Shown here in pieces: positions 49,022 through 60,930 of a stretch of DNA of 64,000 nucleotides; the first letter of the stretch is position 1; each line of letters begins with the position of its first letter. Location: NCBI GenBank assembly GCA_002749535.1, contig MZZL01000391.1, positions 325,061 to 389,060 of the forward strand, read 5' to 3'. Under the pieces are notes generated by a model. It was not told the DNA's origin. It saw only the letters and a program-made list of their open reading frames with translations, and did no database searches. The translations under genes were made by a program, and so were the position numbers. This DNA is from Apophysomyces variabilis. Its lineage: Eukaryota > Mucoromycota > Mucoromycetes > Mucorales > Mucoraceae.

Positions 49022-49945
49022 GAGTAAAAGACGCAACAACCAATGCTCAATACAAACTTAGTAGAATAAAATGTCAGCTTTCAATCTGTATCTAGACTAA
49101 ATGCTTAATTGACGAAATCTTACCAGTAGCGTCCGTTAAAATAGCGTTAGCGTTTCCTGCTTAGATGGTGCTATCTGAAGAAGGACACATACTCGTAAGG
49201 TGTTTGTACACGCGAGTAGTATAACTGTGCAATAGAAAGAACTAATGTCAATCATGAGCGCCTTTAGGAATGGGTGCTTGTTGACTGTGGATTGCATTAT
49301 TTGCTCAGCATTCAAAAAACAATAAGAAGAACAGTTATCTGTCTCGTTTTGGAATGACACACCGGTAACCATTCGTACGACAACCGTCTATATATCTGGC
49401 TGTATGGGGCAGTAAATCAGGAATCTCCCTTAAAAGGCAAACAAAACTTTATTTATTTAATTGCTTACGAAATGAGAACGTATATCCTTAAGTTGGTGCT
49501 TATGTTGGCAAGGAAAGAATTTAACCCCTGATGTAACCTTTCTGACTTGGAAGAGTTCCAACTCAGTCCACTTTCTGCAATGGTTTGCAGAGAAACCAAG
49601 TGGTTGCATGATATGGTTCATTCTGGGCTTGATGTTCCATAATTAGCAAGGCATAAATAGAGGCAGGTAATGTTCCATTGAATTACATGCCATCAGCAAA
49701 GGCCTGGTTAACAAAGGCATCTTCCGAGCTTTAGTTCTCTGATCAAGGGTCAATATGAATATCAAGTCCAAGCAATTAACACTTCCGTATTCAATCGTAG
49801 CCATGTTGCTCAACAGACCAAATACAGGCGAAGTCACTGGGTTGGCTCGTATGTAGCACATAAGCGGGACATTATTTAATTGCGTCCAGCTTTCTCCCTT
49901 TCCTTCTTTTCCTTCCTTCTTTGCCTGTTTTCTCCGCATTTTAAT
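49022..49945. other. Intergenic, no supported gene
   Basis: About 900 bases; short frames only. Ends in a CT-rich leader for the next gene. Confidence 0.5.
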
Positions 49946-50499
49946 ATGAACGGTGACCTTGAAAAGCAAGAGATATTAACTGAAAAGTCACCTCTGATGA
50001 CATGCCATTCTGAGATGACGTACTGGCAAAGATTGGATTATCTTTTGTTTGGCCACTGCATCAAAGATCGTCGCACATTGGTCCACGCTTACACTATCGC
50101 ATTTGGAGCAGCATTAATCAGCCTATCCATTCATTTCATCATCCCTCTTTCTATACCACAATATCATATGCCGAATTGCTTGGCTGACACGGACTGGATC
50201 CTTCAGTTACTGGTAACCACCTTTGGAGGAGTTATTGGTAATGAAAATACAGCAGCCACCGATATTTGTAGATATTAACCATGTTTAATAATATAGGCTT
50301 GGATGCCATTTGGAACCTAGATATTATAGACCTGTTACTGATTTTAAGCACTCTTGGGTCGCATGTAGGAATTGCGTACTGGATTACCAGAATCACGGTG
50401 GTTGCTTGCTTTCATACACATTACCCAATAGGATTAATGATAATACCTCTTGCAGCCATCTGGGCCATTCAAAAGAGAAACCGGAATAATAAAAACTAG
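49946..50499 (+). CDS. Small multi-pass membrane protein, unknown
   Basis: Two exons, 49946-50237 and 50297-50499, give 164 residues. The N-terminus is polar, with a YWQRLDYLLFGHCIKDRR stretch, then about four hydrophobic segments (AYTIAFGAALISLSIHFIIP, WILQLLVTTFGGVIG, LLLILSTLGSHVGIAYWI, IGLMIIPLAAIWAI) and a basic Arg/Asn/Lys tail on the presumed cytosolic side. The ATG follows a TTTTAAT context and a CT-rich leader. No family recognised. Confidence 0.65.
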
Positions 50500-50856
50500 A
50501 ATACATATTCAATGCATAATTGGTTTCGAACCAGGATGCTTGACTTTACTCGGGAACGGATGGGTAAAACTTAGAATAAACTTTGTGTACGCTTCTTTTA
50601 TGTGCTGTAGTAATAAACCAACTCGTAATTATTCAAGGCGTAAAGTCTAGTATTGTGTACCTAGCCTATTCCACAAGGCCAATTGTCGTGGTAGCCAAAG
50701 AGACCAGCTTGATGCTAGCAATCAATCCATTGGTGTGACTGTCCGCCCGAGGTAAATTTCGTTCTCTGTGGAGGGGGGGCTGTGAGCAAAAAGTCTTTGC
50801 AGGCACCCTTCACTTGTTGGCGTGTTTGAAGGAAACTCACGCCACATATATTAACC
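50500..50856. other. Intergenic, no supported gene
   Basis: Promoter side of the COQ9 gene. Nothing else seen. Confidence 0.6.
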
Positions 50857-52051
50857 ATGTCCACATTGCGTCTTTTGCCATCCGTTCGTCCATTGACAAG
50901 TGTCCTTCGTCATGCCTTGCGTCCTTGCGCCAGACAGCCTGGTGTAATGAACGTGACGCGACGATACATGTCCGAAAGCAGTTCAGCCCCTCCACCAACA
51001 CCCGAAACGTAAGTTTATGCAATAACCTTAACAACACATGAGGATAACTCAAAGGCCATTAATGGTAAACAATAGACAAAAACATGACAGTGGCAAACCT
51101 TCTTCTCCTGTGCAGGCCATGCTGAAGGCTACCCTTCCATTTGTGAATGAACATGGTTGGTCTATGGACAGCTTGATGCTTGGTGCCCAATCCCTTGGGT
51201 ACCCCTCCGTGGCCCACGGTCTGATTGCCGACGGCGAATCTGGCCTTGTCGACGAATTTTTGAAGGACTATCGACGTCAGTTCATTGCATTGATTGAAGA
51301 AAAACTTGCTTCTGACGAAGTAAAAGGGTAAGCGATAAGGCAAGAATGAGAAAGAATGAGCACAATTGTCACTCGATGCTCATTCATCAAATTTGTACCG
51401 TCCAAGACTTTCCATTGATGCCAAAGTTCGATTGTTTACTGCCATGCGAATCGAAATGATGCAACCTTTTATCAAACGTTGGCCAGACGCCTTGGCTGTC
51501 ATGGCACGACCTTCGAATATTCCAATGTCTTTGAAACATCTAGGAGATATTGCGGATGATATCTGGTACTACGCTGGTGATCGAAGTCCTGATGTAATAC
51601 AAAGATAACGGAAGGGAAAATCAAGTTGGAAATTGACAATGATATAGATGAATTGGTATACCAAGCGTGCATCACTGGCTACGATTTATTCTGCAACGGA
51701 ATTATACATGACCCAAGATGTCTCACCCAACTATACTGAAACATACCGTTTCTTGAATAGAAGATTGGATCAAGCCAAGTTGGTGGATGCCAGTGCGCGT
51801 CAGGTTAGACCCATTAAAGGACGATTTTGCTTTCGGCTGAAAATTTTAGCTTACGCCATCTTTCAACTTTTTTTTATAGTTATGCACGATGTTGGCATTC
51901 GGCGCCAGAAGTTTCGTCGGTGCTCTTTCCACGGTAAGTTAGAGGTTTGGAATGAAAAGCGTGTGCAAAAAGAAAAAAGCAGAGATCTTTTTGTGAGTGA
52001 TTCTGAGCCAATTTTTTTGGTCTTTTATAGCGAGGCAACCGTGTTCTTTAG
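50857..52051 (+). CDS. COQ9: COQ9, ubiquinone biosynthesis protein
   Basis: Six exons: 50857-51008, 51091-51327, 51407-51593, 51648-51803, 51880-51933 and 52031-52051 (268 residues). The N-terminus is Arg/Ser/Leu-rich without acids, a mitochondrial presequence. The TetR-like fold follows, with AMLKATLPFVNEHGWSMDSL, ALAVMARPSNIPMSLKHLG, DIWYYAGDRSPDMNWYTKR and ATIYSATELYMTQD. COQ9 binds lipids in the matrix and presents intermediates to COQ7. The intron 2 acceptor is set at 51406 because it is the only AG that keeps frame. The last exon adds six residues. Confidence 0.93.
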
Positions 52052-52223
52052 ATCTCATATTTCTTCTTTTTTATTTGTATCGTTCATCATTTGCAATATG
52101 CCGACTAGTCAACCCTCCCCCCACTCTATCATATGAAAAATTTACAGTTTTATTAGTATTTAGTTGGATGGGGAATTGTTGTTTATATACATATGGAAGG
52201 GATGCATGTTTCGATGTTGATTG

Positions 52224-52245
52224 TATATATATATATATATATATA
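52224..52245. repeat. TA dinucleotide microsatellite
   Basis: Eleven TA units in the 3' region between COQ9 and the PAS gene. Confidence 0.9.
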
Positions 52246-52300
52246 GTTCGGTGCGGGTGTGATTTAATGGAGGGGTCAAGGTAAAGAAAAGGGAATCTTT

Positions 52301-53338
52301 TTATACGATGCCATCGCAGGCATGTTGGATCGTCTTTGCTATTAACCATTCTGAGCCATGATCGAAGAGTTTGTTTAACAGCGACTTTGTTTTTCCCGAT
52401 TCCACAAGACCTGTCCATTCAATCATGGTGCAGAATCGATCAATTTCCGGTCTCGATTTGGCAGTTTGGACAACCGATCTGACAACGCTAGCTGCCGAGT
52501 TGGGTGAAGTGATGATATCGAGCCAGTTGGCTACTTTTATCCAATCGCCATCATGACTGAAGAGTTTCCATGAATGACTCACAGTCTGAACCAACATCAC
52601 GAGACCTGTGGCTAACAGATTGGCCAAGGCCAGTCGTCCACTATCCAACGCACTCCAAAAGCGTTGGTTAACCTGCGCAAGCGTATGGCTGAACCCGCAG
52701 GGCTGCAACGCGACGTGGACGGGTTCAGGATCAGGTGTGGTTGGTCTGATGATACACAGCATCTCTTGGTCGAGCGTGACAGCCATCACCTGGTACCAAT
52801 CAAACCCGTCGTCTTCAGGCCGAGCGGAAAAGAATTGGCATCGGACTTTGAAGGTTGCCCCGCCTTGGCCGGTTGCCTGACTCAGACCAGCGCACAAGGG
52901 TTGGACATCGTCGGGGTGGACGAATCGCATGATTGGTACGCCCGTCCATGACGTCGGTGGTGCCGTCAAGGCGTCTGCACAAAAAAAGGCATCAATCGTA
53001 CCATACGGAGTCAAACGCGCGATGGCAAGGTCACCCAAAACTTTTCCGGTTTCGTATAGCTGTCCTAAAACAGTGGTGTCTGAACATACAATCGTACCGT
53101 CATCGGGATGAGCGCAAACACATAACATTAAGCGTTCATTTGTCTGTCGATGATAGATGGTTACGAACGCTGAGGCTATTGCTTGAGCTGGGTCCAAAAC
53201 AGTGTGAAGTGGCTGATCGGTTGGATCGTAACCTAGCAGCTGGACTAGTTCTGTTGTGGCAGAGACGATCTGGCCTTCTTTAACAGAAAGGTAAGCCATA
53301 GAACGTAAAGGACAGGTAGATAACGTATGCGATGCCAT
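52301..53338 (-). CDS. PAS-domain protein, function unknown
   Basis: An intronless frame of 345 residues starting at 53338. The first 100 residues (LSVKEGQIVSATTELVQLLG and YDPTDQPLHTVLDP) read as a PAS domain, and a second PAS-like unit covers MRFVHPDDVQPLCAGLSQA to WYQVMAVTLDQEMLCIIR, an HPDD turn being typical of PAS folds. The C-terminal 120 residues are helical and unassigned. There is no zinc finger or kinase, so it is not a full White-collar protein. A light, redox or ligand sensor is possible. It is noticeably more GC-rich and less interrupted than its neighbours. Confidence 0.75.
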   Translation of the reverse strand: MASHTLSTCPLRSMAYLSVKEGQIVSATTELVQLLGYDPTDQPLHTVLDPAQAIASAFVTIYHRQTNERLMLCVCAHPDDGTIVCSDTTVLGQLYETGKVLGDLAIARLTPYGTIDAFFCADALTAPPTSWTGVPIMRFVHPDDVQPLCAGLSQATGQGGATFKVRCQFFSARPEDDGFDWYQVMAVTLDQEMLCIIRPTTPDPEPVHVALQPCGFSHTLAQVNQRFWSALDSGRLALANLLATGLVMLVQTVSHSWKLFSHDGDWIKVANWLDIITSPNSAASVVRSVVQTAKSRPEIDRFCTMIEWTGLVESGKTKSLLNKLFDHGSEWLIAKTIQHACDGIV

Positions 53339-53876
53339 CGGTTCTTTTTTTTTTCAAAAGTAAATAATAAAACAAAATACAATATAATAACAACAATAGA
53401 AATAAAGATATATAAAAAAAAGAGGGGTGTGTATGTGTCGGAGGAATAAACAAAAGATTTATATATATTTTTTTTGAGTGGGGTTGGGGGGAGCAGAGAG
53501 GAGAAAGAAAAAGAAAGAAAGACACCCCCAACTCCTTTACCCTTACGTACTTGCTTACTTACTCCCCTCGCTGTCCCTTTCTCCCCCACATTATGTTCTC
53601 TCTCTTTCTCTCTCTCTCTCTCTCTGTTTCTCTTTCTCTTGCCATCCTACAGATCTTTAAACATTGCGCCAAAACAACAACAACTCCTCCTTTTAGTTCC
53701 TTTTCTTTTGTTTAATGAAACTTCATATACTAAAAACATGCCTCTTTTTCTTTCTGGAAACGTAAAGAAAAAACGTAAAGATTTCAATCGGGCGAATTAT
53801 AATGATCCTCTTATTCTTCTGGCTGTCCTTTGGTTTTGGAATGGTCTATTCCTCATCATGTCATTTCCCCCATTCT
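53339..53876. other. Low-complexity intergenic region
   Basis: Pyrimidine/purine-skewed tracts, including a CT repeat; leader of the PAS gene and 3' region of the RRM gene. Confidence 0.6.
53597..53626. repeat. CT-rich microsatellite
   Basis: Imperfect CT repeat, interrupted by single T insertions. Confidence 0.85.
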
Positions 53877-55792
53877 TTATTTTGTTTTCTTTTCTTTCAG
53901 CTTACCCATCTTTTGATGATGACTATCACTCAACTTGGGTCGCCACGTAGTACTAGTGACGGGAGGTGGAGGTGGGGAAGGGACCAAAGGCGGATAAACA
54001 TAGTACATAGAGGTATAATAAGGGTTGTCATAATAAGCCGAGAACTGGTCATGGGGCGGAGAATACACCGGCATGGGATAGTATGGGTACACAGGATAAT
54101 CTAACATGGCATGTGAGTGCCCCATTTAGGTCAAGTCGCTCTTTTGTTGTGCCTTACTCTTATTCTTCTTCTTACCTTGGTACTTATTATAAGTATAAGC
54201 CATATCCGTCATACTCTATCATGAAGTTAATATTTATTAATCTTACAATAAGATCGTATTATGTTCGTGTCCTTTTTTATTACTTCTTACCGTAAAAGGC
54301 ATGTAAGCCGCCGTGTCGTAGTAGATCGACAATGGTTCACGCGACGTGGACCCCACTTGCTGAGAAATGATCGGAGGTTGGAAATAACATCCAGTCTCAG
54401 TCACCTTGGATTCATCCTCCTTATTGCCAGAGGCCATTTGGTATTGATAAATGGAGGCTGGAAATCCCATACCAGGTGGATGAGGGCGTTCCATATACGG
54501 ACTATGGGATGGCCGACTAGTCAAAGGTTCATGGTATTCGCGGTAGGCCACCCGGATAGGCCGTCCAACCCAGACAGCTCCGTTCTAAGCAAACAGAAAC
54601 CATTTTATATTAATTACATCGAAATTTGGGACTTTCCTACCTCGTGTTCAATCGCTGTTGCCGCTTCTTGGTTATTGGTGTATCGGACAAAAGCAAACAC
54701 GCGTTTACCTCCTCTAGTATCTGTTTTACGGTGCATGCGCAAGTGGACAATGTTTCCGTAATGTCCAAATCGGGAGTATATAGCGCTTTCCGTCACCGTT
54801 TCTGGAAGATTGCCGATAAAGACACTAAGTTTATCTGTGCGACATACCGCAGGGTCGGAAAGGCTGCTCTCCAGATTGGAAGCCCATTCGACACACCAAT
54901 GGCTTGATGCCTGAGAGGCACGCAGATTCAAAAAAGCTTTGATGGCATCATCACGGTACCGGAACTTGACAAAGGCACACTGCGCCTGACTGCTGGACTT
55001 GGTAAGCGTGATATCTTCGATCTCGCCAAAGCGTGTTAATTTGCCTTGAATTTTCTGATGGAATGTATACACAATGAGTTTTCCTTTCCCAAGATCCCCA
55101 CTGTTTTATGTTATTTAGTTACCTTTTCTGACAACCATGTGTTATCCAAAGCAGCAAGGCAAAGTGTCCGATTCACTCGTGCTGGTTCGCATCGAATGTT
55201 TCGTCCATCCAGTACTGTTCCAGGCGCTTCTCTCAAAGCCTTTTTGGCGTCACTCATTCGTTCGTATTGGACGAAAGCGTAAGGTCGATCCATCCAATCC
55301 TTCAACACTTTGACGTTAAGCAGATCACCCCACTGCATAAAATGATTCGACACCGAAACGTTCAGCTGTTCATCATTTTTCTCTTTAGTCAAACTACAAA
55401 AAATAATCGATGAATACGAGTATTCACATTTTCATAGTATCTTCTCTTATCTTTTTCCTGACCTTGCTACAAAGATACAGGCGGCTGGACTTCCCCGTTT
55501 ATCGATATCTGAATCTGACGTTTGTTCTGCATGAATGGAAATTTTTTTAGGAAAATGAGACTGTCATATGAAAAAATAAGCTATTGTTTCTACCTGTAGG
55601 AGAGTGTCCTTGGCTTATCTCAGTTGAATCTGTAGAAGACGAACTCTCAGAACAGCTGGGATGACAATGCCTCGGCCATGAAGGAACTTCTTCTTTTTGA
55701 GAAAGCATACTTTCGTGAAAGGTTACATCGACAAGATGATTGCCTTCCTTGACGGTATGTTGATCTATCTGGGATTCTGATTTCTCCGTCAT
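53877..55792 (-). CDS. Three-RRM RNA-binding protein, Rim4-like
   Basis: Seven exons: 55594-55792, 55463-55526, 55123-55393, 54641-55054, 54291-54584, 54176-54215 and 53877-54100 (501 residues). After a Ser-rich N-terminus come RRM1 (CIFVARSLTKEK, DRPYAFVQYER), with GTVLDGRNIRCEPARVNRTL, a degenerate RRM2 (CAFVKFRYRDDAIKAF) and RRM3 (LSVFIGNLPETVTE, FAFVRYTNNQEAATAIE). The C-terminus is Tyr/Pro-rich and low complexity. The RPYAFVQY and VNRTL blocks fit the Rim4 family, translational regulators in yeast meiosis. Exon 6 is 40 nt, and a possible donor at its 3' neighbour leaves the last residues uncertain. Confidence 0.8.
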
Positions 55793-56638
55793 TCAGTAAC
55801 CTTTTTTGGCGTGATACTAAACGAAAGGTAGGTATAAAGAAGAAGGAAAAGAAAGAAAGGGGAAAAAATTATAGAAGTAAAGACAACAAATGGTTCCAGT
55901 CTTTTATACTGATGAAGAAAAAAAAAGAACAATAAATGATCAAAGATATGACATCGTCTTGTGCCTGGACAGATATAACTCTTTGATTAATTCCTATATC
56001 TCTGCTAAAGAAGATACACAAACCAAAGAAATAACAAGGACTGTCTCCTTCCATCCTATTATATACCTTGTCTTTTGTTTCTACTTGTTCTCTTTACGTG
56101 ATCCCTTTTGAAAAATGACAGAATGGATCTGGTTATCGAAAAGAAAAATGGAGATAACGTATGTGGCTTAGATACAGATGCACTTACGTTAGCATTGATC
56201 ATTATGCAGGACATTCAAACCTAGTTCTTTTTTCTTTTCCTGCTGCGGTCGCGTCTATTTCTTTGTGCTCGCTATGACCACTCCTTTCCTCTTCAATTAT
56301 TATCTTCTTCTAGAATTGATAATGAAGCCATGATCCCAAGATTTATTTCATCTTTTACAACATTATCTCGTATTGTAAGCAAGTAAGTTCCGTTTTTTGG
56401 AGCAAGACATAATGACAACTTCAATTCCATCTAAACCCTTTTTTTTCCTTTCAAACCTCGCGATCACGAAATAGCCAACCAAATGGCCATAGAACTTGGC
56501 TGACATTGAATGTCTATCATATGAAATTTTTAACGTTTCGTTTTGGAAAGGCAAAGCTAGGAACTGCTATAGGCATAAGATCCATTTAAATTATTGGTTC
56601 AAGTTTCATAAAGCTTTGCTCAATGACAAGCAGGGACT
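55793..56638. other. Divergent intergenic region
   Basis: Shared upstream region of the Rim4-like and SAS4-like genes; no gene seen. Confidence 0.5.
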
Positions 56639-57769
56639 ATGCTTGCTGAGCATTTGGAAAACAAAGTAAAAGCACCACCTGCCTTATCCAACCATCTTTG
56701 TTCATTACGTGACTTGCCACTGGGGCCGCGGAATTGGCGAGTCCCACTGGGTTGGATTCCTTCCGTTTTAAGATGCTGTTGCAGTATGCCTCATCAACCA
56801 AAAGCTCGTTCTCATGCAGGACATAAACGCGCTTTACCAGCACGTCACAGCTTCTTAACTGATGCTGTTCAAGCAGTACTAGAAAATCAGACAAGTAGGC
56901 AGTAATATAAAGTGAAAAACTACGGTTTATTCAATCATTCATATTCCTTTTTACGGTTGGTAACTGATTCTAAATCATCAGAACAGAATGAGCCCAGTAT
57001 CACTGGTCAAAGTATCATCGAAGTGCTCCCAACTGGGCCCATCCCCAAGGATTACCATCAGCATACATTCGAAGAAGAGTCAGTAGAACCACAAACTGGT
57101 CATCCACTTCCTGTTCCAGACTTTATCGTATTACCTCCACGGTTAGATAAACAGTCGGATAAAGTATTTAAGCCAAAAAAAAGAAGCCATTGCTTATTTC
57201 TGTTTGTTAACAAATCACAGATAGTTACTGAACCCATTCCTGAGGACTATTATTTAAAACGCCACCGAAAACATGAAATGGAGGAGAAGAAGCAAAAAAA
57301 CCGCGAAAAGGAACGATTGCAGCATGAACTGTATCAACAGCAACAAATGGTGGACCGTATCCGGAGTATGGACAAGAGCACCTTACTATCGATCATCTCA
57401 TCCCTACGTCATCGTGAGGGAGAAGAAGAAGGAGAACACGAAGAACACGAAAGAGAAGAAGAAGAAGAAGAAGGAGACCAGGTGGATGTCGATGCTGTGC
57501 ACGGCCAACTTTTGCGGGATGCTGAGGAAACACTTAGACGGTACGAAATGCTGGGTTTTGGACGGCGTTTGAAAAAGAAACCGGATGTGTCCAAACCGCC
57601 GATCCATACATTTGAACAACTGGTGCTTGCCACACAGCGGAGCGCTCGACGAAGTCCGCGAAACGTGGTGGCCTTTGGTCGGAAACTACCACCCATGAAA
57701 CAAACTGAATTCAGTCTACCAAGGAAGCTCTTTGGTTCACTCATGGATGCACGCATGGCAAAACATTAA
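56639..57769 (+). CDS. Coiled-coil protein resembling the SAS4 domain
   Basis: Three exons, 56639-56894, 56982-57163 and 57221-57769, give 328 residues. The N-terminal half is basic and Pro-rich, with a PDFIVLPPRLDK block. The centre, YYLKRHRKHEMEEKKQKNRE followed by KERLQHELYQQQQMVDRIR and MDKSTLLSII, resembles the charged helical domain of Something-about-silencing complex subunit 4. A Glu-run and an RRLKKK/RSARRSPR basic tail follow. The SAS complex acetylates H4 Lys16 in yeast. The match is by pattern only. The 57-nt second intron has no stop and keeps frame, so both spliced and unspliced forms are readable. Confidence 0.6.
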
Positions 57770-58563
57770 CCCCACATCTTTTTCTTCCACATCACTCTTT
57801 TAACCTATTTCCTTCCATCGTTGTTTCCTCCCTTTGATCATCCCAAGGACGAACCTTTTAGTTTCTGTTCCATAGTTTCTTTTGGCATCTTTCATCTGCA
57901 TGAATAAACGGTCATATGCAAGAAAAAAATATCCGGATTGGGCGGTGAAACTCAGTCGGTGCTTTTTGACAAGTTTTCTTTTTTTGGGTCGCACGCGTTC
58001 TGGACAAGCTTCCTTTTTGTTCTCTCTCCGGCGCTTGAGCAGGTTTAAAAAGACCCACAATTAAGAGTGGGGTAAACAATAGCCCGTGATCTATTCCACA
58101 TTTTATATATAGATCACAACATAAAGAACAAGACACATAAACACGTCCGGAGATTCCTCATAGGTTAGGGTGATTTACCCTGTTGTCTTCATCTTTTTAT
58201 TGTAGGGACGGGTCACATGGCGTGAGGGTTAAACATCAGCGGTAGGGAGACCTAATAAGTATGTGGGCTAGGGTCACCCTACCTGCATGTCAAATCTTTA
58301 AGGTTATCATGCTTCCCAAGCTGGCTTTCACTGTGTCATGCAGTTCATGCCTAGAGAAACCTCCTCGTTTTCCATGCCCTCCGTGGCTTTTTTTTTTGCC
58401 TAGTGCCCCTACCCAAAAAAAAAAACTTACTTCAGTTTAGAAGAGGTTTGGGTTCAAATGGGAAAAAAAAAAGAGAAAGCCATTGGAGACTGCATAGTCA
58501 AGATAATAAAAAGGAGATGGAAAGCGATTTCAAAATGCACTTGATTTACTGCTCGTTTTCCTT
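57770..58563. other. Convergent 3' intergenic region
   Basis: About 800 bases, AT-rich with poly-A/T tracts and a short inverted repeat, GGTAGGG...CCCTACC, at 58232-58281. No gene seen. Confidence 0.5.
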
Positions 58564-59188
58564 TTAATAAGAGGAGGATGAGGAGGAGGTTACTAAGGAA
58601 GATAAAGCGGGATCAATGTCTAATAATCCTTCGTGAAGACTAAGGTATCCTTTGATGTCTTCTATGCGTACATAAAGTTCGTAATTAATTAAACTAAGAA
58701 AGCTTCGTTCCATAAGATTAACATCCTGATAAGAATAAACATAGTCCGTCATCTTGGCCACCTTTTTGCTCGTCAGGGCTGTTCCAGCTTCACATAGAAA
58801 TTTGGATGCGGTAAGAATAGCAGCCAGGAAAAGACGATAGGGTGTGTCGACTTCGCCTTTGGCATGTCTAGGCAGGCATGTTTTTAACCGTTGGAGATAG
58901 ATCAGGGCGACGATACAGACGGTGGCAGGCAAATGGGATCGCTCAAAGACAGTACGGATGAATTCGTCCAGGGATGGCAGTAATGTGACTCGTATGCGGT
59001 TTTGTATAGATTTATTTGAAACGCCTGAACAAGGGAGTAAAGAGGTGGCGGTATAGGTTGTAAATGCTATATGCAACACAAACAGATCAGCATTGTAAGC
59101 ATTTCTTAGACCGACTGTAGAGATAGTTACATAATAGTGTATCAGGGCTTTTTGAATAAAGACGTACGGATGTGGTTTGTATAGCCAT
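58564..59188 (-). CDS. Pho80/Pcl-type cyclin
   Basis: Two exons, 59131-59188 and 58564-59066, give 186 residues. The single cyclin box reads LPSLDEFIRTVFERSHLPAT, ALIYLQRL, PYRLFLAAILTASKFL, then YQDVNLMERSFLSLINYEL. This is the short PHO80-like cyclin form that partners Pho85/Cdk5-type kinases in phosphate sensing, glycogen metabolism or morphogenesis in yeasts. A Ser-run ends the protein. The intron keeps phase, with a GTAACT donor. Confidence 0.85.
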
Positions 59189-59217
59189 TGTGGGATAGGA
59201 TTTATATTACAGCGTGT

Positions 59218-59262
59218 TATATATATATATATACGAGAGCGTGTGTGTGTGAGTGTGTGTGA
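59218..59262. repeat. Compound TA/GT microsatellite
   Basis: TA units at 59218-59233 then GT units to about 59262, upstream of the cyclin start. Confidence 0.85.
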
Positions 59263-60079
59263 GTATGTGCGTATGGGTTATTCGTTCATCAAAGTTCGAC
59301 TATCATGTTAGGCGTTTATATACGTGAGGGATGAGTTTGGAAAAAAAAAAGACCCAAAAAAAAAGCAGCGCGGGATGGTTCAGACAGGCTAAACCAATCA
59401 AAAAGAATGCGAATATGTTTGACACTGACCACCTCTTTTCTCCGCTCTATAGTGTGTAGATAGCACTTTTCTTTCTTTTTCATGCCTAATACGCATGGCA
59501 GCTCAATACATAGATAGAGAAAGCATAGACAAGGATGTACTCTATTTCCGTATGAGGATCTTTGTATCTTAGTTAACCGAAGCATGTCATTGTAACATGC
59601 GGTCTTTCAATGTTTCGTTTTTAGACATTGGGTAAAAAAAAGACACAAGTCCCAGCTTTGGGCTCAGTGTTCTTTTGTCGGAGACGGTCGATCTTTGCTC
59701 GTTTCCCATACGCCTTGGTTATCTGGGACTGGGTATTCAGATAAGAATTTCAACTGACACCGCACGCTTACTGGCTTTGGCCCTACCATGGACCGTTTGT
59801 TTCTGAATTATTCTAACATTGAACGAATCGGATTAGAAACCTAAACCTTGCCGATAACGAAATACACATTGAAATCTATTGGACAAACAGTACGTAACAT
59901 TGGTTAGAGAGCTCTCGCGGGTCTAGAAGGTATGCTTACGAAAATGGTACCCCAAAATAGCACTATCATTATTATTTTTTACTATCCGATGGAATACAGA
60001 GTGGGCTCGAACCCAACAATAGAGAATTATTTTGGTGAACAAACGTAAGTTTAAGAATTAATCTCGCAGGCTGTGAAAA

Positions 60080-60930
60080 ATGAACGTGTTACTATCCCTG
60101 ACAACTATGATCTTCTGGAGCCAGGTAAGTATTTATGGGGTTAGCACGGCTCTGAATCTACAGGACAAGGTAGATATTGTCTTTGCTAGCTTCGCTGATC
60201 AACTCGTTCGCCCCACTCGTCGCATCAGGGCTCCTGCTAAGCGTTCTGGTGCCCGAATCTTTATTAAAAAATGCCTTTTTGATACTCATGTCTTTCCTAA
60301 TATTTTCCATACTGATCGCAAATGATTCTACTTTCTTATTTATTTGCCATCGTCCGTTTTTACCCCTCGAGCCCATAAGAGGCTTTTCTTAGCGTTCACG
60401 TCCTAATGGATTGGTCTAGTCTCGGCGCACAGTTTTATTGGCTTTACAATCCTTTTGAAGCACTGAACAAATTCGGTGTTGTTAATCGAAAGAAAAAATA
60501 ATTATCGCAGACAATTCTTGGCATTACTTAGAATCCTTTTAATGCGCCTGCTCAAGTTTTGTGGGAAGATAGACAAGGAAATGTTGTTGGCGAGAACGGT
60601 AGTGAGCTCATGGACTACATCATTGACCAAGAACAGATAATAAAATCTGCAGAGAAATCTCGAACTAAAGCCACGCGACTAGATAAGCCTAGAGAAAAGA
60701 GTCTCGTATAGAACAAGCAATGGAAAAATATGCTTACACTTCTTACATTCCTCTGAAGAATGCCGATTTGTTAAAAAGAAAGATTGACAAATATCCGAGT
60801 GCCTCTGCTACAGTGAAGCAATCTGTTATTTACATTCGCACAGCTGAGGAATGAAGTAATCTCTCAAAGGATCCGTGCCGTGGTATTAGAATCAACGGCA
60901 GATAACAGTGTGTTCTTCGCACCTGTTTCC
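60080..60930 (+). pseudogene. Decayed unknown gene or mobile-element fragment
   Basis: Five coding-like pieces follow each other: 60080-60124 joined to 60165-60325 by a clean GTAAGT...CTACAG intron; 60406-60501; 60532-60711; 60720-60854, in a different frame; and a further shifted stretch (NEVISQRIRAVVLESTAD) to about 60930. Pieces such as APAQVLWEDRQGNVVGENGS and LKNADLLKRKIDKYPSASA look like real protein, but stops and frame changes break them. No known domain is recognised and no terminal repeats were seen, so the origin (host gene or retroelement) is open. Confidence 0.4.

Noticed and set aside
50522..50540. GGTTTCGAACCAGG looks like a reverse-strand tRNA T-arm
   Set aside because: The T stem cannot reach five pairs and the rest of a cloverleaf is missing.
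53474..53950. 158-codon plus-strand frame
   Set aside because: Built largely from the CT microsatellite and low-complexity tracts.
58161..58170. TTAGGG near a second GTTAAAC/GGGT area, telomere-like
   Set aside because: A single unit, not a tandem array; chance.
59998..60014. GGGCTCGAACCCA looks like a reverse-strand tRNA T-arm
   Set aside because: No matching acceptor, D-arm or anticodon arm is found within a tRNA length on that strand.
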